A DNA stretch of 64,000 nt from Parvularculaceae bacterium. GTDB taxonomy: Bacteria; Pseudomonadota; Alphaproteobacteria; Caulobacterales; Parvularculaceae. Below are positions 1 through 9,541 of the stretch, piece by piece; position 1 is the stretch's first letter; each line of letters opens with the position of its first letter. The stretch spans positions 1 through 64,000 of the forward strand of contig JANQMJ010000015.1 in NCBI GenBank assembly GCA_028280115.1, given 5' to 3'. The notes under the pieces were generated by a model, which was not told the origin of the DNA, made no database searches, and was given only the letters and a program-made list of their open reading frames with translations. The position numbers and the translations under genes are program-made.

Positions 1-37
1 GTTCCACGCCGCAGCGCGTCCGGGATGACGCGAAACA

Positions 38-100
38 GTCAAATGGCGCCCCACATTTCAGGTTTTTCCGCTTGAAACCGGGAAAGTCTCCAAACGCGAC
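38..100. repeat. Dispersed repeat, copy 1 (inverted relative to 24752-24838)
   Basis: This noncoding stretch carries the block GTCAAATGGCGCCCCACATT followed by a tract around CTTGAAACCGGGAAAGTCTC. The reverse complement of the same block, with a few mismatches, is present near 24.8 kb. The match was seen by eye and no transposase or other coding capacity is attached. A 15-base piece (CGCAGGCCGATGGCG) just after it also recurs at about 24.92 kb. Confidence 0.75.
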
Positions 101-136
101 GCAGGCCGATGGCGCCGCGCATGCGCAGAGCTGGCG

Positions 137-2380
137 TTATTTGCCGTGCCTGACCGGTTCGACGTCCGCGGCCGAGAGCGCCTTGAGCGCGAAAGCGTAA
201 AGATGGGCGTATTCGTCGAGGCGTTCGAAGCGCGCGGCTGATCCCGCATGGCCGGCGTCCATGTTCATGCGCAGGACGAACGGCCCGCTCTTGGCCTCGT
301 CGCGCAGGCGGGCGACCCATTTGGCCGGCTCCCAATAGGTGACGCGGTAATCGGTAAGACCCGCCGTCGCCATGATCGGCGGATAAGCGACATTGCCGAT
401 ATTGTCGTAAGGCGAATATTCGGCGATCCAGCCATATTCCTCAGCGCTGGTGATGGGATTGCCCCATTCTTCCCATTCCGGCGGCGTCAGGGGCAGGTCC
501 GCATCGGAAATGGTGTTGATGACGTCGACGAAGGGCACCGCGGCGATGACCCCGGCGAACAGTTCGGGACGCAGATTGACGCTCGCGCCGACCAGGAGCC
601 CGCCGGCGCTGCCGCCGTAAATCACGACGCGCTTTTCCGCCGCAAAACCTTCGGCGACCAAAGCTTCCGCCGCCGCGGTAAAGTCGGTGAAGGTGTTCAT
701 CTTCTTGTCGAGCTTGCCGTCGAGATACCATTGCCGGCCCTTCGCCGCGCCGCCGCGGACATGCGCCACCGCATAGATCGCGCCGCGGTCGACCAGGGAG
801 AGGATGGAGGTCGAAAAGCCGTTGGGAATGGTGATCCCATAGGAACCGTAGCCGTAAAGCAGCGCTGGCGCGGTTCCGTCTTTGGGCGTCGATTTCAGGC
901 GCAGCGTCACGACGGGAATGCGCGCGCCGTCCGCCGCCGGCGCATCGAAGCGCTCGACGACGTAAAGCGAGGCGTCGTGCCCGCTTGGAATCTCCTGCGT
1001 TTTCAAAAGCGTCCGCGTCCGCGCGCTCATGTCGTAATCGAAGGTCTGCTCCGGCGTCGACGGGGATTCATAAGTCAAGCGAAGCGCGCTTGTCGCATAT
1101 TCGTAGCCGGCGCTCAGCCCGAGCGCATAGGCCGCCTCGTCGAACGCGACTTCATGTTCGTCGCCGTCGTAACTGGAAATGACGACGCGCGGCCTGGCGT
1201 CGCGCCGCTCAAGGCGCACGGCGTAATCGCGATAGGCGATGAAGGCGGCAATGTAGGTCCCCGACTCGTGGGGCGTCCAGTCGACCCAGTTTTCGCGCCC
1301 CGGCGCGGCCGTCGGCGCCTTGACGATCTTGAAATCGACGGCGCCGTCGGCGTTGGTGCGGATGTAGAAATCCTCGCCGCGATGGTCCACGCTGTATTCG
1401 ACGCCGTTGTCGCGGGGCGCGATGAGCGTCGGCGCCGCCTGGGGCGCATCCGCCCGCGCGAAACGCACTTCGCTCGTGATCTGGCTTTGCGAATAGATGA
1501 AAACGTATTCGCCGCTCAGACTCTTATCGAGATAGAGAAAGAAGCTTGCGTCCTCTTCTTCATAGACAAGGACGTCGTCGGCCGGGTCTTGCCCGAGAAC
1601 GTGATATTTAACGCGCACGGGCCGCTGATTGTCGTCGCGCTCCACATAGAAAAAGCCGGAAGAATCCGCCGCCCAGACCGCGCCCGAGGCGTCGGCGCTT
1701 TCGATGACGCCGGGCAGGTCTTCGCCGGTTTCAAGATCGCGCACGCCAATCGTATAATATTCCGAGCCCAAACGATCGACGGCGTAAGCGAGCAGGCGAT
1801 GGTCGGGGCTGTGAGAAACGCCCCGCACCGCGAAAAACTTCGAATCCCCGCGTTCGGCGTCCCCGTCATAGAGCATTTGCGCCTCGCCGCCGCCGCGCGG
1901 CGCGCGCATGAAAATCGGATATTCCCCGCCCGCGCGATATTCGCGCCAATATTTGAATGGGCCGTCGGGCAAGGGGACGGACGAGTCGTCCTCTTTGACG
2001 CGCCCGCGCATTTCGTCGAGCAGTTTTTCGCGCAAACCTTCAAGATCCGCGGTCACCGCCTCGTAATAGGCGTTTTCCGCTTCCAGCGCGGCGCGAATGT
2101 CCTCATCGAGCGTCGAGGGATCGCGCAACACCTCCTGCCAGTTCTCATCGCGCAGCCAGGCGTAATTGTCGGTTCGCGTTATGCCGTGCTGGGTCGTTTC
2201 GACGGGCCGCTTTTCGACCGCCGGCGCATCGATCGCCGCCGCGGCGGCGAAGGGGTCGCTCTTTGTCATTGTTGGTTGATCCTCGCCATCCTGGCCCGGC
2301 TGCGTCTGCCGGCCGCAACTGACCATGAGACCGGCGCAAAGAAGAAGCGCCGCGGCGCCGGCCAAATATGCGTTTTTCAT
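137..2380 (-). CDS. ptrB: S9A prolyl oligopeptidase family protease (oligopeptidase B-like), predicted lipoprotein
   Basis: This is a serine oligopeptidase that would cut short peptides, probably after basic residues if it is a true oligopeptidase B. The protein is 747 residues from the chosen ATG, with an N-terminal beta-propeller region and a C-terminal alpha/beta-hydrolase domain. The nucleophile sits in GGSAGG (Ser591), the likely acid is Asp677 in LTDYR, and the histidine is His711 in DAGHAG. The start was set at MKNAYLAG because a hydrophobic signal ending in LMVSC follows at once, so the enzyme is probably an acylated periplasmic lipoprotein; an upstream in-frame start would add ten polar residues. 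It is transcribed divergently from msrA. The family is certain; the exact specificity is inferred. Confidence 0.93.
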   Translation of the reverse strand: MKNAYLAGAAALLLCAGLMVSCGRQTQPGQDGEDQPTMTKSDPFAAAAAIDAPAVEKRPVETTQHGITRTDNYAWLRDENWQEVLRDPSTLDEDIRAALEAENAYYEAVTADLEGLREKLLDEMRGRVKEDDSSVPLPDGPFKYWREYRAGGEYPIFMRAPRGGGEAQMLYDGDAERGDSKFFAVRGVSHSPDHRLLAYAVDRLGSEYYTIGVRDLETGEDLPGVIESADASGAVWAADSSGFFYVERDDNQRPVRVKYHVLGQDPADDVLVYEEEDASFFLYLDKSLSGEYVFIYSQSQITSEVRFARADAPQAAPTLIAPRDNGVEYSVDHRGEDFYIRTNADGAVDFKIVKAPTAAPGRENWVDWTPHESGTYIAAFIAYRDYAVRLERRDARPRVVISSYDGDEHEVAFDEAAYALGLSAGYEYATSALRLTYESPSTPEQTFDYDMSARTRTLLKTQEIPSGHDASLYVVERFDAPAADGARIPVVTLRLKSTPKDGTAPALLYGYGSYGITIPNGFSTSILSLVDRGAIYAVAHVRGGAAKGRQWYLDGKLDKKMNTFTDFTAAAEALVAEGFAAEKRVVIYGGSAGGLLVGASVNLRPELFAGVIAAVPFVDVINTISDADLPLTPPEWEEWGNPITSAEEYGWIAEYSPYDNIGNVAYPPIMATAGLTDYRVTYWEPAKWVARLRDEAKSGPFVLRMNMDAGHAGSAARFERLDEYAHLYAFALKALSAADVEPVRHGK

Positions 2381-2584
2381 CTCGCTGTCCCGCCCTGTGC
2401 GCGGCTTCAAGCCGCAATCGCACGGTTAAATAGGCTATTTTCGACGCCGGCGGCAATGCGGGCCGGATGCGGATGCGTTACCATAAGATGGGGCTCCATA
2501 AAAAATGCGTGATTTCGCCGGGACGCGGCTGGCATTGACGGCGCGAGGAACGCCATATTGAGGGGCCTGGACGGAGTGAAGACA

Positions 2585-3193
2585 ATGAAACCCCTGCGCA
2601 TTCGCCTTTTGCTCATCGCCTGCGGGACGCTCGCGGCCGGCGTTGCGACGTCGAAAGCCGCAGAAACCGACGGCGAAGCGACCCCCGGCGCGATGGAAGA
2701 AGCGGTCTTCGCCGGCGGGTGTTTCTGGTGTGTCGAGTCGGATCTTGAAAAGCTCGACGGCGTCGGCGACGTGGTTTCCGGCTATACCGGCGGCGCGCTT
2801 GAAAACCCCACCTATCGCAATCACGAAGGCCATCTCGAAGCGGTGCGGGCGCCGTTCGATCCGGCGGCGATTTCCTATCGCGCGCTGGTGGATTATTTCC
2901 TGCGTCATATCGATCCGTTCGACGACGGCGGCCAGTTTTGCGACCGCGGCCATGCCTACACCACGGCGATCTTTTACAACAGCGAAGCGCAAAAGGCCGA
3001 CGCCGAAGCGGCCGTCGCCGCCGCGGAAGCCGAACTGGGCGCGCCCATCGTAACGCCGGTCCGGCCGCTCGGCGCGTTCTGGATCGCGGAGGATTACCAC
3101 CAGGATTATTACAAGAAAAATCCCGTCCGCTATCGCTTTTACCGCACAAGCTGCGGGCGCGACCGCCGCGTCAAGAAAGTCTGGGGCAAGTAG
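2585..3193 (+). CDS. msrA: Peptide-methionine (S)-S-oxide reductase MsrA, exported
   Basis: MsrA reduces methionine-S-sulfoxide in proteins and so repairs oxidative damage. The active-site motif GCFWC (Cys46 to Cys49) is followed by the usual GYTGG, DPFDDGGQFCDRG and EDYHQDYY blocks, and a C-terminal cysteine in RTSCG could resolve the sulfenic acid. Residues 1-26 form a hydrophobic signal peptide, so the enzyme is expected in the periplasm. That fits its position beside exported peptidases. ATG 2585 was preferred over an upstream in-frame start because the signal peptide begins there. Length (202 residues) is normal for an exported MsrA. Confidence 0.96.
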   Translation: MKPLRIRLLLIACGTLAAGVATSKAAETDGEATPGAMEEAVFAGGCFWCVESDLEKLDGVGDVVSGYTGGALENPTYRNHEGHLEAVRAPFDPAAISYRALVDYFLRHIDPFDDGGQFCDRGHAYTTAIFYNSEAQKADAEAAVAAAEAELGAPIVTPVRPLGAFWIAEDYHQDYYKKNPVRYRFYRTSCGRDRRVKKVWGK

Positions 3194-3265
3194 AGTCCCA
3201 ACGTGATCTTGGCGCCGCTCATTCCCGCGCAGGCGGGAAAGAGCGGACTTATGATCTCGGCGACC

Positions 3266-5527
3266 CTATTCCAGGGTCTCCTCGCCGCCGCTGCCGGCGG
3301 GAACCGGAAAGCCTCGGTCGCGCATCAACGGCTCGATCGTCGCATCGCGGCCGCGGAACAGGCGATAGGCTTCCGCCGGATCGATCGCATTGCGCGGCGC
3401 GAAAAGATAATCGACGAGCTTTTTCGCCAGCGCCTCGTCATAAAAACCGCCCGGCGCCTCGACGAAGGCTTCCGCCGCGTCGGAAGTCAACACGTCGGCC
3501 CACATATAGCCGTAATAACCGGCTGAATAGCCCTCGCCGGAAAAGATATGGCCGAAATGCGTCGAGCGGTGACGCATGGGCAATTCTTCCGGCATGCCGA
3601 GTTCGGCAAGCGTTTCGCGTTCGAAGGCGTCCGGATCGATGCCGGCGGGATCGACCGTGTGATAGCGCATGTCGACCAGCGCCGAGGCGAGATACTCGGT
3701 CGTATCGAAGCCCTGTTTGAAGGTCGTCGTGTCCTTGATTTTCTGGACGAGTTCGTCCGGAATCGGTTCGCCGGTCTCGTGATGAACGAAGTATTCGTCG
3801 ATCACTTCATCGGTCGAAACCCAGCGCTCAAGAAGCTGCGACTGAAATTCGGTGTAGTCGCGCACCCCGCCGTTGAGCGTCGGGTAATCCACAACCGACG
3901 CCAGGAAATGCAGGGCGTGACCGAATTCATGGAAGAACGTTTCCGCATCGTCCCACGAAATCAGCACCGCCTCGCCCGGCGCCGGCTTGATGAAGTTTGA
4001 GTTGTTCGCCGACAGCGTCGTCTTTTTCTCGCCGTCCATCGTGTCATGAATTCGGTAATACGTCGCCCAGGCGCCGGACCGTTTGCCCGGCCGCGCGAAG
4101 GGGTCGAGATACCAGAGCCCGATATGTTCGCCGCTGGTCTTGTCGTTGACTTCCCAGACCTTGACGTCTTCATGCCAGACGGAAACCGATCCTTCGGGAA
4201 CCGGCGTGAAGCTGTAGTTGAAGAGTTCGCCGGCGACGAAGAACATCGCTTCGCGCAGCTTGTCGAGCTGGAGATATTGCTTCACCTGGTCCGAGTCGAG
4301 ATCGTATTTCGCCTTGCGGACCTTTTCCATGTAATAGCGATAGTCCCAGGGCGCGATGGCGAAACCGCCGCCTTCCTGATCGACGATCGCCTGCATCTCG
4401 GCGACTTCCTCCTCAACGCGCGCGACCGCCGCCGGCCACACCGCTTCCATCAGCGCCAGCGCGTTTTCCGGATTTTTGGCCATGCGGTTCTGCAGCCGCC
4501 ATTGAGCGTAATTGTCGAAACCCAACAGCCCGACCCGCTCGTCGCGCAGTTGCAGGATTTCCGCGATGATGGCGTTGTTATCGTATTCGTCGCCATTGTC
4601 GCCGCGATTGTAATAGGTCCGCCAGACCTCTTCGCGCATATCGCGTTCGTCGGAATAGGTCAGGAACGGATCCATGGACGAGCGCGTGTTGGTGATGGCG
4701 TATTCGCCTTCCCGGCCGCGGTCGGCAGCCGCCGCCGCGGCTGCGTCGATGAAGGATTGCGGCAGGCCGGAAAGCTGGTCTGCGCTAAGATAGGTAACGT
4801 AGTTTTCCTCGTCCGCCAGCACGTTGTTGGCGAATGTCGTCGTCAATTCGGCCAGACGCTTGTTGATCGCCGCATAACGCTCCTTGGCCTCGCCATCGAG
4901 GGTCGCGCCGTTGGAGGCGAACTGATCGTAGATCAGCCAGACCAGACGCTGTTCATCGGGCCGCAACCGGTCTTTGGCGTCGCTTTCGTAAACCGCGCGC
5001 ACGCGCTCAAAGAGCGCTTCGTTCTGGATGATCCTGGAGAAGAATTCCGACAGCTTCGGGGCCATTTCCTGCTGCACGGCGCGAAATTCCGGCGTCGACA
5101 TGTTCGACGACCAGATGCCCCAATAGGTGAAGACATTGTCGAGCGCGGCGCCGCTTTTTTCCAGCGCCACAATGGTGTTTTCGAATGTCGGGGCTTCGGG
5201 ATTGCCGGCGATGACGTCGATTTCTTCGAGCTGCTTGGCCATGCCCGCTTCAAGGGCCGGCTTTAGGCCTTCAAGGTCCATTTCATCGAAATGGGGCACG
5301 CCGCCATAGGGTCCGTCATAAGGGGAAAGCAAAACATCGGCCGCCGCATTCGACGCCGTTGCCGGTTCGATGCCGGTAAGAACATCGGTAAGGCGCGCCC
5401 CTGAGGGCATGGATTCCTCCGCGGCGGCGACGGTCTCGTCGCCGGTTTGCGCCTGGTCGTCCGAACGACCGCAGGCCGAAAGCGCCGTAATGAGCGCAAG
5501 TGATGAGATAGCGAGTTTCCTCCGCAT
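3266..5527 (-). CDS. dcp: M3 family zinc metallopeptidase (peptidyl-dipeptidase Dcp-like), predicted lipoprotein
   Basis: This is a thimet-oligopeptidase-type zinc peptidase that would remove dipeptides or cut short oligopeptides. The zinc motif HEFGH lies at residues 533-537 of about 753, preceded by ETFF as usual for M3. The N-terminus MRRKLAISSLALITALSAC is a lipoprotein signal with its cysteine at residue 19, which also decides the start against an upstream in-frame codon that would add 20 residues. The gene ends convergently with msrA. With the S9A enzyme nearby it suggests periplasmic peptide scavenging. Dcp is the closest well-known name; strict dipeptidyl release is not shown by the sequence. 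Confidence 0.93.
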   Translation of the reverse strand: MRRKLAISSLALITALSACGRSDDQAQTGDETVAAAEESMPSGARLTDVLTGIEPATASNAAADVLLSPYDGPYGGVPHFDEMDLEGLKPALEAGMAKQLEEIDVIAGNPEAPTFENTIVALEKSGAALDNVFTYWGIWSSNMSTPEFRAVQQEMAPKLSEFFSRIIQNEALFERVRAVYESDAKDRLRPDEQRLVWLIYDQFASNGATLDGEAKERYAAINKRLAELTTTFANNVLADEENYVTYLSADQLSGLPQSFIDAAAAAAADRGREGEYAITNTRSSMDPFLTYSDERDMREEVWRTYYNRGDNGDEYDNNAIIAEILQLRDERVGLLGFDNYAQWRLQNRMAKNPENALALMEAVWPAAVARVEEEVAEMQAIVDQEGGGFAIAPWDYRYYMEKVRKAKYDLDSDQVKQYLQLDKLREAMFFVAGELFNYSFTPVPEGSVSVWHEDVKVWEVNDKTSGEHIGLWYLDPFARPGKRSGAWATYYRIHDTMDGEKKTTLSANNSNFIKPAPGEAVLISWDDAETFFHEFGHALHFLASVVDYPTLNGGVRDYTEFQSQLLERWVSTDEVIDEYFVHHETGEPIPDELVQKIKDTTTFKQGFDTTEYLASALVDMRYHTVDPAGIDPDAFERETLAELGMPEELPMRHRSTHFGHIFSGEGYSAGYYGYMWADVLTSDAAEAFVEAPGGFYDEALAKKLVDYLFAPRNAIDPAEAYRLFRGRDATIEPLMRDRGFPVPAGSGGEETLE

Positions 5528-5702
5528 TGGCGGCTCCTTTATGTCAAGCAATACCCCGCGCCGCCGGCGTCGCCCGCGCGGCGTCATGATTCCCGGCGCA
5601 TGGTGATGAGGCTGGGCCCAACTTGCATGCGCCCCAAAGCCGCATTTTATCGGTTCATCGCAGAAAGGCGTCGGTTTGTCGGCGAACCAGGCAAAACCGG
5701 CC

Positions 5703-6770
5703 TCAGCGGGCCGGCTGCTGCTGGGTGATGCAGTGAAAAGAGCCGCCGCCGGTCAGCAGCCGGGAGGAATCGATGGCGAAGAAATGGTCCCGGGCGATCA
5801 GCGCTTTGAGCCCCTCGCAGGCGTCGGCGGCTGCTTCGTCGCGGCCGTTGCGGCGGGCGAAAACCGGCATGATCGCCGACCGGTTGGCGACATAAAAATT
5901 CAAATGGCTCGCCGCGGCCGGCGCGCCGTCGATCTCGACCCGGCCCGGCGACGGCACGGTCGCAACCTCAAGGCTACGCCCGCCCGCATCGGTCTCGGCC
6001 GAAAGCGTCTTTTCGATAGCAGCGAGCACGGCGGCGTTGGGATCGTCCTCGCCGGTGGGTCGCATGCAGACGACTTTGCCCGGCGCCACAAAGCGGACGA
6101 GATTGTCCACATGCCCGTCGGTGTGATCGCCGGTAAGGCCTTCATCAAGCCAGATGACTTTTTCCGCGCCCAGCGCCCCGCGAAGCGCCGCCTCCACATC
6201 GGTTTGCGTCAGGGAGGGATTGCGGTTGTTGTTCAGGAGGCACTGGCGGGTGGTGATGAACGTCCCCTCCCCGTCGGTTTCGAGCGCGCCGCCCTCGACA
6301 ACGACGCCGTCATGACGATCCAGCGGCGCATCGGCAAGGCGGGCGATGATATCGGCGATCTCGGTATCGCCGACGAGGTCGTATTTGCCGCCCCAGCCGT
6401 TAAAGCGAAACGCGACAGCGGCGACGGCGCCGCTCTCGGTCCTGGTGAATATCGGGCCGGTATCGCGCAGCCAGATATCGCCGATCGGCGCGTCATGAAT
6501 GTCGAGGGCGTCGGGATCGGGCAGATGGCTGCGCATGATTTCAGCGATCTTTCGGGCCTCCCCGCCGCGCACCAGAAGATGAACCCGCTCGCCGCGCTCG
6601 TCCTCGCCGGGCTTTGCCTCATTGGGATAGAGGATGGCGCGGATCAGGTCCTCGACTTCCGCCCGCGCCGGTCCCAGATGATCGCCCCAAAGATCGGCCG
6701 CGCTGGGCCAGCCGATAAAGACGGCGTCATGATCGGCCCATTCGGCGGGCTGGCGGATGCGGGCGGTCAT
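5703..6770 (-). CDS. aguA: Agmatine deiminase
   Basis: The enzyme hydrolyses agmatine to N-carbamoylputrescine and ammonia, a step from arginine to putrescine. The 355 residues match the Porphyromonas-type peptidylarginine deiminase fold. The start holds DHDAVFIGWPS, the middle holds EGGALETDGEGT and GDHTDGHVDN (acid and histidine of the catalytic core), and the nucleophile cysteine is near the C-terminus in GGGSFHC. No other putrescine gene lies nearby, so it may act alone or with distant partners. It is divergent from the riboflavin operon, with the riboswitch promoter in between. Confidence 0.93.
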   Translation of the reverse strand: MTARIRQPAEWADHDAVFIGWPSAADLWGDHLGPARAEVEDLIRAILYPNEAKPGEDERGERVHLLVRGGEARKIAEIMRSHLPDPDALDIHDAPIGDIWLRDTGPIFTRTESGAVAAVAFRFNGWGGKYDLVGDTEIADIIARLADAPLDRHDGVVVEGGALETDGEGTFITTRQCLLNNNRNPSLTQTDVEAALRGALGAEKVIWLDEGLTGDHTDGHVDNLVRFVAPGKVVCMRPTGEDDPNAAVLAAIEKTLSAETDAGGRSLEVATVPSPGRVEIDGAPAAASHLNFYVANRSAIMPVFARRNGRDEAAADACEGLKALIARDHFFAIDSSRLLTGGGSFHCITQQQPAR

Positions 6771-6800
6771 GGCCTCTCCTGGCGGCTGTGCGCCTGCTTA

Positions 6801-6829
6801 TTGCAGCGCCGGGGCGGGAAGGCTATATT
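6801..6829 (+). promoter_or_regulatory. Sigma-70-like promoter of the rib operon
   Basis: A TTGCAG element and a TATATT element are separated by exactly 17 bases. Transcription would begin about 7-12 bases downstream, right at the 5' edge of the FMN riboswitch, which is where a leader promoter should be. This is prediction from sequence only. Confidence 0.6.
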
Positions 6830-6840
6830 ATCGCCATGAA

Positions 6841-6992
6841 TCTTCGGGGCGGGGTGGAATTCCCCACCGGCGGTCATGCGGACGAAAGTCCGACGAGCCC
6901 GCGAGCCGAAGCGCCCATTTTCCATAGGGGCGCCGACGCAGGATCCTGGTGAGAGCCCAGAGCCGACGGTCAAAGTCCGGATGAGAGAAGGT
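6841..6992 (+). promoter_or_regulatory. FMN riboswitch (RFN element)
   Basis: The conserved RFN blocks appear in order: TCTTCGGGGCGGGGTG at the 5' side, CCCCACCGGCGGT, GAAAGTCCG, AGCCCGCGAGC, CAGGATCCTGGTGAGA, GCCGACGGTCAAAGTCCGGA and a closing GAGAGAAG that pairs with the start. This RNA binds flavin mononucleotide and turns down riboflavin genes when FMN is plentiful. It sits between the predicted promoter and ribD, and the switching hairpin is probably the one directly before the ribD start. Confidence 0.96.
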
Positions 6993-7073
6993 TCAAGGCA
7001 GGCCTTTGGCTTGCGCGCTGACGCCTTTGGTGCGCTCAGCGCGCGCAGTCTTAAAGGACCTGGTTTGACCCAC

Positions 7074-7116
7074 GCCCCTTGGAAACTGTGAGTGCATTCG
7101 GCCGAGGGGCTTTTTT
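7074..7116 (+). terminator. Expression-platform hairpin: terminator that also buries the ribD ribosome site
   Basis: GCCCCTTGG (7074-7082) pairs over nine positions, with one G-U, with CCGAGGGGC (7102-7110). Six T residues follow, and the ribD ATG comes straight after the T run. The shape is that of an intrinsic terminator. The 3' arm also contains GAGGGG, the only plausible Shine-Dalgarno sequence for ribD, so the same hairpin could block translation. Confidence 0.8.
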
Positions 7117-8232
7117 ATGGGCGACGCCCGCCAGCACGATCGCGACTTCATGCGCCAGGCGCTTGCCCTCGCCATGGGCGGCGCCGGCCGTGTCGCGCCC
7201 AATCCGCTCGTTGGCAGCGTCATCGTCAAGAACGGCGCCATCGTCGGCCGCGGCTGGCATGAAGGACCGGGCAAGCCCCATGCGGAAATCGTCGCCCTTC
7301 AGGACGCCGGCCCGGCCGCGCGCGGCGCGACCGTCTATGTCACACTTGAGCCATGCAATCATGACGGCCGCACCGGACCGTGCGCCGAAGCGCTGATCGA
7401 GGCCGGCATTGCGGAAGTGATTTACGCCCTTGCCGATCCCAATCCCACGGCCGCCGGCGGCGGGAAACGGCTGCGCGCGGCGGGCGTTAGGGTGTGCGGC
7501 GGCGTCCTGGAAGACGAAGCGCGCGAACAAAACCGGTTCTGGCTGCGCTGGCTCGAAACCGAGCGGCCCTATGTCATCGCCAAATTCGCCGCCAGCCTCG
7601 ACGGCAAGCTGGCCACGCGCAAAAACGACAGCCAGTGGATCACCGGCGACGCGGCGCGACAGCGCGCTCATGATCTGCGCCGCCGAATGGATGCGATCCT
7701 GGTCGGCGCCGACACGGTGATCGCCGACGATCCGTCGCTTACGGCGCGCAATGACAGCGACGACCCGCAACACCCCCTGCGCGTGGTGCTCGACACCGCC
7801 GGCCGCACGCCGCCGGGCGCGAAAGTCTATGATCGCGCCGGCAAGGGCGCCCTGCTCGTCGCGTCGGAGAAAACCACGCCGTCGCGACTTCATGCCTATC
7901 GCGACCTCGGCGTTGATGTCCTGCAGCTTACCGCCGGCCAAGACGGCCGGCCCGAACTTGAGGCCCTGCTTGACGCGCTTGGCGCGCGCGGCGTCAACGC
8001 GCTGCTGGTCGAAGGGGGCGGCGCGGCGCTGGGCGCTTTTTTCGACGCCGGACTGGTCGACGAGGTCTGGGCGTTTATCGCGCCGCTGGTGATCGGCGGG
8101 GCCGGCGCGCCTTCGGTCGCCGGTCGCGGTCCGGCGCTTCTCGCCGAGGCCTGGCGGCTCGCCGAGCCGCAGACCGAATGGCTTGGCGGCGACGTGCTGG
8201 TGCGCGGCCGCATCCGCAAGGAGGCGCCCTAA
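7117..8232 (+). CDS. ribD: Bifunctional riboflavin biosynthesis deaminase/reductase RibD
   Basis: RibD deaminates the pyrimidine product of GTP cyclohydrolase II and then reduces its ribosyl side chain. The N-terminal deaminase domain (about residues 1-145) shows the zinc motifs HAE and PCNHDGRTGPC. The C-terminal reductase domain (about 150-365) begins at RPYVIAKFAASLDGK. The start ATG touches the T run of the riboswitch hairpin, an unusually tight layout. The stop overlaps the next start (TAATG), so translation is coupled to ribE. Confidence 0.97.
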   Translation: MGDARQHDRDFMRQALALAMGGAGRVAPNPLVGSVIVKNGAIVGRGWHEGPGKPHAEIVALQDAGPAARGATVYVTLEPCNHDGRTGPCAEALIEAGIAEVIYALADPNPTAAGGGKRLRAAGVRVCGGVLEDEAREQNRFWLRWLETERPYVIAKFAASLDGKLATRKNDSQWITGDAARQRAHDLRRRMDAILVGADTVIADDPSLTARNDSDDPQHPLRVVLDTAGRTPPGAKVYDRAGKGALLVASEKTTPSRLHAYRDLGVDVLQLTAGQDGRPELEALLDALGARGVNALLVEGGGAALGAFFDAGLVDEVWAFIAPLVIGGAGAPSVAGRGPALLAEAWRLAEPQTEWLGGDVLVRGRIRKEAP

Positions 8233-8885
8233 TGTTCACCGGCCTGATCGAGGAAATCGGCGCCGTTGCGGCGGTTCAGAACGCCGCCGACAGCACGGCG
8301 CTGACCATCCGCGCCAAGACCGCGCTGGAGGGTTTGAAGCTGGGCGATTCCATCGCCGTCAACGGCGTGTGCCTGACCGCAACAGCGTTCGACGGGGAAA
8401 CCTTCGCCGTCGGCCTTGCCCCGGAAACCCTTAAACGCACCAATCTCGGCGACTTAAAAACCGGCGATCCGGTCAATCTCGAACGTTCCCTGTCGCCGAC
8501 CGGGCGTCTGGGCGGGCATTTCGTTCAGGGCCATGTGGACGGAACCGGCGTCATCAAATCGTTTCGTCCGGACCGGGACGCGTTGTGGCTGACTGTCGAA
8601 ACCGATCCGGCGCTGATTCGCTATGTCGTGACCAAGGGCTATATCGCGATCGACGGAACCTCGCTGACGGTCGTCGATACGGGTCCCGACTGGTTCAACG
8701 TCACGCTGGTCGATTACACCCAGCAGCATATCGCCCTGCCCCAGAAAAAGCCCGGCGACCGGGTCAATCTCGAAGTCGATATTCTCGCCAAATATGTCGA
8801 GCGCCTGATCGCCGACCGCGAAGGCGCCGGACTGACGACCGACTTTCTCAAAGAGCATGGATTCATCAAGGAAGGAGCGCGCTGA
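8232..8885 (+). CDS. ribE: Riboflavin synthase, alpha chain
   Basis: This enzyme converts two molecules of 6,7-dimethyl-8-ribityllumazine into riboflavin plus the pyrimidine precursor. The protein is 217 residues with the diagnostic N-terminus [10 protein letters not shown] and the two repeated lumazine-binding barrels, the first ending near [18 protein letters not shown] and the second near residue 200. Gene order places it between ribD and ribB with one-base overlaps on both sides (TAATG and TGATG), so the genes are translationally coupled. An upstream in-frame start was rejected because it would overlap deeply into ribD. Confidence 0.97.
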   Translation: MFTGLIEEIGAVAAVQNAADSTALTIRAKTALEGLKLGDSIAVNGVCLTATAFDGETFAVGLAPETLKRTNLGDLKTGDPVNLERSLSPTGRLGGHFVQGHVDGTGVIKSFRPDRDALWLTVETDPALIRYVVTKGYIAIDGTSLTVVDTGPDWFNVTLVDYTQQHIALPQKKPGDRVNLEVDILAKYVERLIADREGAGLTTDFLKEHGFIKEGAR

Positions 8886-9532
8886 TGCCCATCGCATCCG
8901 TTCCCGAAGCCGTCGCCGCTTTCAAGACCGGCGAAACCGTCATCATCGTCGATGACGAACACCGCGAGAACGAAGGCGACCTCGCCATCGCGGCGGATTT
9001 CGTCACGCCCGAGGCGGTCAACTTCTTCGCCCGGGAAGGCCGCGGCCTGATCTGTTGCGCCATGGCCCCAGCGATGATCGACCGGCTCGACCTGCCGCTG
9101 ATGGTCGCCCAAGAGGATAACGGCTCCGGCTTCGGCACGGCGTTCACCGTCTCGGTCGAGGCGGCCAGGGGCGTGACCACCGGCATTTCCGCCCATGACC
9201 GCGCGCATACGATCCGCACCCTTATCGATCCCGCCTCGACCGGCGCCGACCTGGTGATGCCGGGCCATATGTTTCCGTTGCGCGCCGCCGAAAACGGCGT
9301 TCTCGAACGCGGCGGCCAGACCGAAGCCGGCGTCGATCTCGCCCGGCTGTCCGGCCTGACGCCGGCGGCGATGATCTGCGAAGTGATGAACGACGACGGC
9401 GCCATGGCGCGCCTGCCCGACCTTGAAGCGTTCGCCGACCGCCATGGTTTTAAGATCGTTTCCGTCAAGGCGCTGCGCGATTACCGCCGCGCCAAAGGGC
9501 GGTCGAGCGAACATCTGCGCGCGGCCGGTTAG
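8885..9532 (+). CDS. ribB: 3,4-dihydroxy-2-butanone-4-phosphate synthase
   Basis: RibB turns ribulose 5-phosphate into the four-carbon unit of the lumazine ring. The sequence has the acidic loop [11 protein letters not shown], the [13 protein letters not shown] segment and the [15 protein letters not shown] block. It is a stand-alone protein of 215 residues. Many alphaproteobacteria carry a RibBA fusion with a GTP cyclohydrolase II domain; that domain is absent here. It is coupled to ribE through TGATG and is followed by ribH after nine bases. Confidence 0.96.
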   Translation: MPIASVPEAVAAFKTGETVIIVDDEHRENEGDLAIAADFVTPEAVNFFAREGRGLICCAMAPAMIDRLDLPLMVAQEDNGSGFGTAFTVSVEAARGVTTGISAHDRAHTIRTLIDPASTGADLVMPGHMFPLRAAENGVLERGGQTEAGVDLARLSGLTPAAMICEVMNDDGAMARLPDLEAFADRHGFKIVSVKALRDYRRAKGRSSEHLRAAG

Positions 9533-9541
9533 GAGTTTTCC

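Noticed and set aside
248..2512. Long open frame on the plus strand across the S9A peptidase gene
   Set aside because: It is antisense to a well-supported peptidase gene. In GC-rich coding DNA such mirror frames are expected, and its translation is rich in Arg with no family motif.
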